A DNA stretch of 12,253 bases. Source: Gordonia sp. UBA5067 (lineage in GTDB: Bacteria > Actinomycetota > Actinomycetes > Mycobacteriales > Mycobacteriaceae). Below the pieces are notes generated by a model. That model had not been told where the DNA came from, did no database searches, and saw only the letters and a list, made by a program, of their open reading frames with translations. The position numbers and the translations under genes are program-made. Shown here one piece after another: positions 1 through 9,100 of this stretch. Location of the stretch: positions 1 to 12,253 of the forward strand of contig NZ_DIAX01000032.1 of NCBI RefSeq assembly GCF_002414845.1. The letters are read 5' to 3'. The first letter of the stretch is position 1. Every line of letters starts with the position of its first letter.

Positions 1-69
1 GAGGTGTCGGTGCGGGATGTGTTCGATGCGCCGACGGTGCGGGAGTTGGTGGCTGCGGTGGCTGATCGG
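1..69 (+). other. T0: C-terminal end of a peptidyl carrier domain (partial)
   Basis: The first 23 residues match the last two helices of a carrier domain: VSVRDVFDAPTVREL, then a short Ala-rich helix. They are almost the same as the end of T3 (from 11029), so this is the tail of the carrier of the preceding module. Its phosphopantetheine Ser lies upstream of the window. No epimerisation domain separates it from C1, so the upstream residue is probably handed over in its L form or is a non-chiral or acyl donor. This last point is inference. Confidence 0.88.
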
Positions 70-162
70 GCGCCGGCGTTGCCGCCGGTGACCGCGGTGG
101 TGCCGCGCCCGGCTGAGATTCCGTTGTCCTTCGCCCAGAAGCGCATGTGGTTCATCAACCAG
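1..162 (+). repeat. T-C junction repeat, copy a (T0 tail, linker, C1 start)
   Basis: Bases 1-162 align without gaps to 11029-11190 at an offset of 11,028 bases (3,676 codons). By hand count there are 12 mismatches in 162 positions. The repeat covers the carrier tail, the Pro/Ala linker and the first motif of the C domain. Most mismatches are silent. It probably reflects module duplication or conversion. Confidence 0.9.
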
Positions 163-3100
163 CTGAATCCGGCGTCGGCGACGTACAACCTGCCGCTGGT
201 GCTCCGGTTGTCGGGTCGGCTGGACGTGTCGGCGCTGCGTAGCGCGGTCGGCGACTTGGTGGCCCGCCATGAGATCCTGCGGACTCGGTTCCCGGCGGTC
301 GATAGTGAACCACGGCAGGTCATCGTCCCAGCAGTCGAGGCTGATATCGATTGGCAGGTCGTCGACTCGCAGGCCGCCATCGAAAGCGCAATAGGCACTG
401 GTTTCGACGTGAGCACCGACCTGCCGTTGCGGGTCCGGCTGTGGCCGGTGTCGGCAGAGGAGCATGTGCTCGCGGTGGTGATGCAGCACATCGCATCCGA
501 CGGTGAATCGACGGCTCCGCTGATCGCTGATCTGGTGAGTGCCTACCAGGCCCGCCATGATCAGCACGAGCCCGCGATGTCGCCGTTGGCGGTGCAGTTC
601 GCCGACTTCGCACTCTGGCAGCACCGGGTGCTCGGCAGCCCCGATGACCCGGGGTCGGTGGTCGGACGCCAACTGACCTACTGGACCGAGCAACTCGCCG
701 GTCTGCCCGACGTCATGGATTTGCCCACCGACCGGCCGCGGCCGGCCGTCGCCAGCCAGCACGGCGCCCGGTGGGAGTTCGAGATCCCCGCCGATACCGC
801 AGCCCAGATCGGTGCACTTGCCCAACAGTCTGGCGCGACGGCCTTTATGGTTGTCCATTCCGCGCTCGCCGTGCTCCTGTCGCGGCTGACCGTGAGTGAC
901 GATATCGGCATCGGCACCCCCATCGCGGGACGTGGACAGCCGGTGCTCGACCCGTTGATCGGCATGTTCGTCAACACCTTGGTTCTCCGCACCAAGATCG
1001 ATGCCGACAGCTCCTTCGCACAGGTGCTCGCCGACGCCAAGGCCGTCGACCTCGATGCGTTCGCGAACGCCGACGTTCCGTTTGAGACGGTCGTCGAGGC
1101 GGTTGGGGCCACTCGATCGGCATCGTTCGCGCCGTTGTCGCAGGTGTGGCTGACCCTTGACCGGATGACGGTTCCCGAACTCGCCGGGGCGAACGTCGCC
1201 GTCGGTGAGGTGGCGGGCCTGCGGGTGAGTCCGATGGCCACCGACGATGCCGCGGCACGGGTCGATCTGCTGGTCAGTGTTGTGCCGGCCGACGGTGCAT
1301 GGCGCGGTTCGATTACCTACGCCGCAGATCTGTTCGACGAGACGACGGTGGCGTCGTTGGCGCGACGGCTGGTGCGCGTCTTCGACAGCGCGGTGGCCGA
1401 CCCCGACGCGGCGGTCGGTGACATCGCCCTTGACGACGCGATTGATCTGGCGGCGCTGACTGCCGACGCCTTGGTCGAGTCGACGCCAGTGGTCTCGGCC
1501 GCGGTCGCGGACGAGGAGGCCGCAAAGGCCGTCGTAACCGGTGGGCCGGGCCGGGCGCCGGCATTGTTGTCGGAGTTGTTCGTCGCCGCCGCACGTCAGC
1601 ACGGGATGCGTCAGGCGGTCGTCGACGCGAGCGGCGAGGCCCTCACCTACGCCGAACTTGACGCGCGCTCGAATCGGCTGGCGCGGTGGCTGACCGCCCG
1701 CGGGGTCGGGGCCGACGATCGGGTGGCACTGGCCATCGGGCGGTCGGCGAGCCTGCTGACCGCGATCTGGGCGGTGGCGAAAGCCGGCGCCGCCTACGTG
1801 CCCATCGATCCGGACTATCCGGCCGAGCGGATCGCGATGATGGTCGAGGATTGCGGGGCCGTGCTGGGCATCGCCCTGGCGGCCACGCGCGACCTTCCTG
1901 AGCAGGGGTTCGAGTGGGCGCGGATCGACGATGCTGCGGTGAGTGCGCAGATCGCGGCACTGTCGGATGCGCCGTTGGCCGACGAGGAACTGGTGCGGCC
2001 GGTCCGGATCGACAACACGGCCTACCTGATCTACACGTCGGGTTCGACCGGCCGTCCTAAAGGGGTTGCGGTCAGTCATGCCGGGCTGGCCAATTTTGGC
2101 CACGAGGAGGTGCGCCGGAGCGGGGTCGACGAGTATTCCCGCGTCCTGGGGTTCGCCTCCCCGAGTTTTGACGCCTCGATTTTGGAGTACCTCTTGTCGA
2201 CCGTCAGCGGCGGGGTGCTGGTGTACCGGCCGTCCGACGCTATCGGCGGCCCGGTGCTGGCCGACTACCTCACGCGTCAGGCGGTCACCCATGCCTTCCT
2301 GACCCCAACGGTGTTGGCCACTCTCGACCCGACGGTGCTGCCGACATTGCGGGCGGTCTATGTCGGCGGCGAGGCGGTGCCGGCGACGTTGGTCGACCAG
2401 TGGGCACTGCTGCGACGGGTGCAGGCCATGTACGGTCCCACCGAGGCCACGGTCGCGGTCAGCATGAGTAGCCCGATGCAGCCCGGCCAGCCGGTCAGCA
2501 TGGGCGGGGTCATCAATGGGGTCGGATTTGTGGTGCTCGACCATCGGATGCGACCGGTGCCGGTGGGGGTGCCCGGCGATCTCTACATCCTCGGCCCGGC
2601 CCTGGCCCGGGGGTACCACGGCCGTTCAGACCTGACTGCGGACCGGTTCGTCGCCACCGCGTTCGGTCCGGCGGGGACCCGGATGTATCGCACCGGCGAT
2701 GTGGTGCGCTGGCGTCAGGACAGTACCGGGCAACTCGTTGCCGAGTACTCCGGTCGGAGCGACGATCAGGTGAAGCTGCGCGGTTTGCGCATCGAACTCG
2801 GCGAGATCGATGCGGCGCTGGCCGCCCACCCGGCGGTGAGGTCTGCCGTCGTGGTCGGTGTCGGTGCCGACGGCCAGCTGGTCGACTCGGGCGAGTCGGT
2901 GATCTCCGGACTCGCCGGCTATGTGGTCCTTGCCGAGCCGGTAGAGATGACCGAGCTGCGCGCGACCCTGGTCGAGCGGTTGCCCGAGTACATGGTTCCA
3001 GCGAGCCTGACCGAGATCGACGCGCTGCCGATGACACCGGCGGGCAAGCTGGATCGTCGTGCGCTGCCCGCGCCCGAGCTGGGGATGTCGGCGGGCTATG

Positions 3101-6100
3101 AGCCGCCGCGGACCGAGGCGGAGACACAGCTGGCGGCGATCGTCGGCGGACTGCTGGGTATCGAGCAGGTGAGTGTGACCGAGTCGTTCTTCGCCCTTGG
3201 CGGCGACTCGATTATGTCGATCCAACTGGCGTCGGCGGCGAAGGCCGCCGGGATGGTGGTCTCACCCCGAGAGATCTTCGAGTACAAGACGATTCGGGCG
3301 ATCGCGGAGGTGGCGACGGACGCCTCGGCGCAGCTGCCCGACCTGGTGGAGCCCGACGAGGGTGATGGCGATCGGGTTCCGCTGACACCGGTGGTGTCGT
3401 GGATGCTGGACCTGAGTGACACCCCCGACGATTTTGCGGACTTCTCGCAGTCGGTGGTGCTGGTGGCCCCGGCCGAGCTGACCAGCGCGACGCTGGGCGA
3501 GGTCGTCGAGGCCGTGGTGGCGGCGCACCCGATGCTCGGTGCCGCCCTGACTCAAACCGACGGCGACTGGCAGCTGCGAACCGGTGTGGGACGCAGTGGG
3601 GTGGCCGAGCTGACCTCGGCACACCGGGTCGGCGACGACGAGTTCGACGCCGATCTGGTGCGTGCCTTCGAAGCGGCCTCCGCGCGGCTGGCTCCCGGTG
3701 TGGGGCGAAACGTCGAGGCCGTGCTCGTCCGCGATGCCGAGGGCCCCGCGCGAGTCGTTCTCGTCATTCATCACCTCGTTGTCGATGCGGTGTCCTGGCG
3801 CGCGGTGGTCGAGGACCTCCTCACCGCATGGGCTCAGCACAGTGCCGGTCAGCCGTATTCGCTGCGTCCCGAGGCGACGTCGATGCGGGCCTGGGCGATG
3901 GCCCAGGCCGAACGGGCCGCCGACCGCCGCAGTGAGCTCGACTACTGGCTGCCCCGCGCGCGGGTCACCGATCTCGGGGTGGAACTGGATCGTGGCCGCG
4001 ATCGGGAGCACACGGTGCAGACCGTTATCGAAGATGTGCCCGCGGATGTCACTGAAGCAATTCTGACCAGGGTGCCGGCAGCTTTCGGCGGCGCGGTGAA
4101 CGATCCCCTGGTGGCGGCGCTGGCCCGGGCCGTCCGGTCCTGGCAGCATGCCCACGGCATCGTCGACGAGGCACCGGTGGCCCTGTTGGTTGAAGGCCAC
4201 GGCAGGTACGAAGAGGTGCTGGCCGCCGGGTCCCACCCGGTGCGTGCCGACCTGTCGCGCACGGTTGGCTGGTTCACCACTATCGCACCGATCAGCGTCG
4301 ATCCCGGCGTTGATGTCGAGCATGCGGTGAAGGCGGCGAAGGAAGAGCGCGTCAACGCCCCCGACCGTGGCATCGGCTTTGGGCTGTTGCGGTTCGGGGC
4401 GAGCCCGGAACTCGCGGAGCGGCCGTTGCCGGCGATCAGCCTCAACTATCTGGGGAACATCGCAGGCGGCGACGAGGCGGTCGGCGACTTGCTGCCGGCG
4501 GCCGATGCGCCCCGCCTGCCGGGTACGGTGCGCGGGGCGATGGTGGCCACCAATGCGCTGACCATCAACGTCAGCACGGTGCTCGACGACGACGGCGGCC
4601 GACGGTTCTCGGCGGCCTTCGGCTTCCCCGGCGCGCTTCTCGAGTCGTCTGCGGTCGCCGACCTGGCGCGCCGCTGGACCGACGAGTTGACCGCAATCGT
4701 GGCCCATGTGGACGCGGTCGGCGATCCGGGTCTCTCACCGTCGGACGTGGTGGGTGTGGAGGTGTCCCAACACGATCTGGACACGTTGGCCCGACGGTAC
4801 CCGGGTGCCGCGGTGTGGCAACTGTCGCCGTTGCAGCGCGGATTGGCCTTCCAGGCGGAGATCGTGACCGGCGCGGACGCGGCGGTGGATGTGTATGTGG
4901 CGCAAGCGGTTCTGCAGCTCGACGGCAATGTCGACATCGACCGGCTGCACGGTGCGGCGCAGGGCTTGCTCGAGCACCACCGAGTCCTGCGATCCGGCTT
5001 CGTCCGGACCTCGAGCGGCACTGTGGTCGCGGTGGTGCCGCCCAGCGCCGAGGTCGGGTGGCGGGTCGTCGACCTGATGGGGACGACGAGTGACGTCGTG
5101 GCGCAGCGAGTCGCCGAGATCGCCGACGCCGAGCAGGTCAATCCCTTCGATCTGAGTGACCCGCCGCTGATCCGGTTTGTCGCGGTGCGCACCGAATCCG
5201 GGGTGCGACTGGTCGTCACCAGCCACCACATCCTGGTCGACGGCTGGTCGTCGCCGCTGGTTATCGCGGATCTGTTGGCGCTGTATGCCACCGGGTCGAC
5301 CTACACCGGCCAGGTCAATACGTCGGGTAACGACTTCGCGGATTTCCTCGCGCTCCCTCCCGTCGCCGACGATGCCGAGAGTATGGCGGCGTGGCGCAAC
5401 CTGTTGCTGCCGCTGGAGGAACCGACCCTGGTGGCAGCCAACTCGGTGCCGACCAGTGACCAGCTGCCCCGTGATCGCATTGTCGTCCTCGACCCCGAGT
5501 TGTCGGCCGCGATCGAGGATGCGGCCCGTACGCGGGGCGTCACGGTAGCGGTCATCATGCAGTTCGCCTGGGCGGTCCTGTTGTCGCGACTGACGGGCAA
5601 CCGCATTGTCGCCTTCGGCGAGACCGTGTCGGGTCGGCCGGCGAACCTCGAGGGCGTCGAGGCGATGGTGGGCTTGTTCATCAACACTCTGCCCGCCGTG
5701 GTCGACGTCGACCCGGATGCGACGATCGGCGAAGTGCTCGACCGCATTCAGACGGCCAAGGTGTCGGTGCTCGACCATCAGCACGTTTCGCTGTCCGAGA
5801 TCATGGCGGCCGCCGGGGTGCCGGTGCTGTTCGACACCCTGGCGGTGCACGAGTCGTATCCGGTCAACACCGATTCCATTGCGGGGGCCGATCCCTCCGG
5901 AACGGGCGACTTGACGGTGGCCGACGTGTGGGCGCGCGACGCGACGCATTATCCGCTGTCCTTCGTGACGTCGGAGAGCGGTGACTCGTTTGTCCTCAAG
6001 GTGAAGTACCTGCCAGCCGTATTCGACGACCGGCAGATCGAGGTATTGACCGATACGCTCCGCCAGATTTTGACGGCCACGGCGGGCGCCGCCACCACTC

Positions 6101-9100
6101 GGGTCGCCGAAATCTCGCTCCTCGGCGCGGACGAGGCCGCCGCCTTGACCCCGGTTTCCGGTGGGGTCGGCGAACCGCCGGTGGTGTTGGCCGGGCTATT
6201 CGCCCGGGCGGCACAGCGGTGGCCGGAGCGTGTCGCGGTTGTCGACGGTTCCGGTGCCGCGTTGACGTACGCCGAGTTGGATCAGCGGTCCAACCAGCTT
6301 GCGCGCTGGCTTGTCGATCGTGGAATCGGGGTGGAATCGCTGGTCGCATTGGCGATCCCTCGGTCGGTTGAGTTGCTGACCGCGATTTGGGCGGTGGCCA
6401 AGACGGGCGGCGGCTACGTGCCGATCGATCCGGACTACCCCGCGGAGCGGATCGCGGCAATGGTCGAGGATTCCGGTGCGGTGCTCGGGCTGGCGGTGCG
6501 TGCTGCTGGGGAGCTGCCGGACGAGGGCTTCGAGTGGGTTCATATCGACCGGCCCGACGCGGTCGCCGAGATCGGTGCGCGCGACTCGGGGTCGCCTGTT
6601 GCGGTGCGGGCCGAAGCGCGCCCGCACAACACCGCCTATGTGATCTACACATCCGGATCGACCGGACGGCCGAAGGGTGTGGCCGTCACGCACACCGGCC
6701 TGGCGAACTTCAGTGCGCAGGAGGCCCGCCGACTGAAGGCCGGCGATGCACCTGTCGTCCTTGGTTTCGCGTCGCCGAGTTTCGATGCCTCGGTGCTGGA
6801 GTATCTGTTGGCGACGGAGGCGGGGGGCACGCTGGCCTACCGTCCCAGTGCGGCGATGGGCGGTCCAGAGCTGCAGCAGTTCATGCGCGACCAGCGGATC
6901 ACGCACACCTTCCTGACCCCGACGGTGCTGTCGACCCTGGAACCGGCGGATCTGCCGGATCTGCTCCATGTCGCCGCGGGCGGTGAGGTCGTGCCGCGTG
7001 GGCTGGTCGAAGACTGGCTCCGGTACACGCGTCTGCACAACGTCTACGGGCCGACTGAGACCACCATCCTGATCACGATCAGCGATCCGATCGAGGCCGG
7101 GCAGCCGGTCTGGATGGGCGGACCGATGCCCGGGGTCGATCTGATGGTGCTCGACGAGCGGCTGCGGCCGGTTCCGGTCGGGATCCGCGGTGAGCTCTAC
7201 GTCATGGGCGGTGCCCTGTCGCGCGGCTATCTCGATCAGGCGCCGTTGACCGCCGGGCGTTTCGTTGCCACCCCGTTCGGGACGGGCGAACGTATGTATC
7301 GCACCGGCGACATCGTGTCCTGGCGGGTCGGTGCCGCCGGCGAGCTGGTGCTGGAGTACAACGGCCGTGGCGACGATCAGGTGAAACTCCGTGGTCTGCG
7401 GATTGAACTCGGCGAGATCGAGTCGGCATTGACCACACATGCGGCGGTCGATACCGCTGTCGTGGTCGGCGTCGGCGGCTCGGTGGCCACCGCGCTGGCC
7501 GCCTATGTGGTGGGCGGCGACATCGACGTCGCGGAGCTGAAGTCGTTCCTGGGTGAGCGACTTCCGTCGCACATGGTTCCTGCCTCGATCATGGTGCTCG
7601 ACGCCCTGCCGCTGACCCCGGTCGGCAAGCTCGACAAGCGGGCCCTGCCGGAGCCGATCATCGAGGTCGGCGAGTTCGTGGCACCGGCGACCGAGGTCGA
7701 GGTCACGGTTGCCGGGGTGTTCGCCGATGTCCTCGACGTCGGCGTCGACGAGGTCAGCGTCACGGCGTCGTTCTTCGAGCTCGGCGGCAACTCGCTGTCG
7801 GCGACCCGCGTGGCCGCGCGCCTCGCGGAAGCGCTCGACGCGGACGTTTCGGTGCGCGATCTGTTTACGACGCCGACGGTGCGTGCGCTGGCGGCCGGCA
7901 TCGACGCAGGTGCGGGTGGGTTACCGCCGGTGACCGCGGTGGTGCCGCGCCCCGATCGGGTGCCGTTGTCCTTCGCCCAGCAGCGCATGTGGTTTATCAA
8001 CCGGCTCGAGCCGGATCTGCCGACGTACAACATCCCCGCGGTGTTGCGCTTGACGGGCGCGCTGGATGTGGCGGCCCTGCGGGCTGCGGTCGGCGATGTG
8101 GTGGCTCGGCACGAGGTGCTGCGCACCACGTTCCCCGATGTCGACGGGGTGCCGTTCCAGGACGTCGCCGCGACTTCGTCGATCCAGGAGCGTCTCGACT
8201 GGCAGGTGGTCGACAGTCGCGAGCAGGTCGAGGCCGTGGTGGTCCAGGGCTTCGACGTGAGCACGCAGTGGCCGATCCGGGTGCGGTTGTGGCAGGCCGG
8301 CGAGAGTGAGTTCGTGCTCGCCCTGGTCGTCCACCATATTGCGGCCGATGGTGAGTCGATGCAGCCGCTGGTCACCGACGTGGTGACCGCGTACGCGGCG
8401 CGGGCCGCCGGCGAGTCGTCGGGTCTGGCGCCGCTGGACGTACAGGTGGCCGACTTCGCGATCTGGCAGCACAAGGTCCTTGGGTCGCCCGAGGACGCGC
8501 AGTCCGTCGTCGGCCGCCAGTTGCAGTACTGGCAGGATCAGCTGGCCGGTGCGCCCGATGTGCTGGAACTGCCGCTGGACCGGCCGCGGCCGCGGATCGC
8601 CTCCCATCGGGGCGGACGGGTCGAGTTCGAGATCCCCGCGTCGCTGGGCGATCGGATCATTCGGGTCGCCAAGGACCGGGATGTGACGCCGTTCATGGTG
8701 TTGCATGCCGGCCTGGCGGTGCTGTTGGGCCGGTTGGGCGCGACCGATGATGTGAGTGTGGCGACCCCGATCGCGGGGCGTGGACAACAGATACTCGATC
8801 CGCTGGTCGGCATGTTCGTGAACACCCTGGTGTTGCGGACGCGCACGCGGTCGGGGCTGAGTTTCACCGATCTGCTCGCCGAGGTGCGCCAAATCGACCT
8901 CGAGGCGTTCGCGCATGCGGATGCGCCGTTCGAGACGGTGGTCGAGCGCGTTGATCCGGTGCGCAGCGAGGCGTTCCCGCCGCTGGCGCAGGTCATTTTG
9001 TCAGTCACCCATGGCGGTGCCGAGCTGCCCGAGGTCATGGTGGGCGACTTGTCGGTTTCGCCGGTGGCCCCGGCCGAGGCGCCCGCGCAGTACGACGTGA

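Noticed and set aside
484..504. C1 as an inactive or starter-type condensation domain because of QHxxxDG
   Set aside because: The catalytic second His, Asp and Gly are kept and all other C motifs are intact. A carrier domain stands directly upstream, so it is an elongation C domain.
3262..4707. Minus-strand open frame of 481 residues
   Set aside because: It is antisense to the T1-E1 region and has low-complexity, Arg/His-rich content with no domain. It is a shadow of the NRPS frame.
4735..5949. Minus-strand open frame of 404 residues
   Set aside because: It is antisense to C2, with the same biased composition and no motif.
6196..7572. Minus-strand open frame of 458 residues
   Set aside because: It is antisense to A2. 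The opposite strand of a high-GC gene is often open, and nothing supports translation.
1561..7650. Assigning A1 and A2 to Val, Leu or Ile
   Set aside because: The codes share the D-A start and hydrophobic character with some aliphatic codes, but not enough positions to name a substrate.
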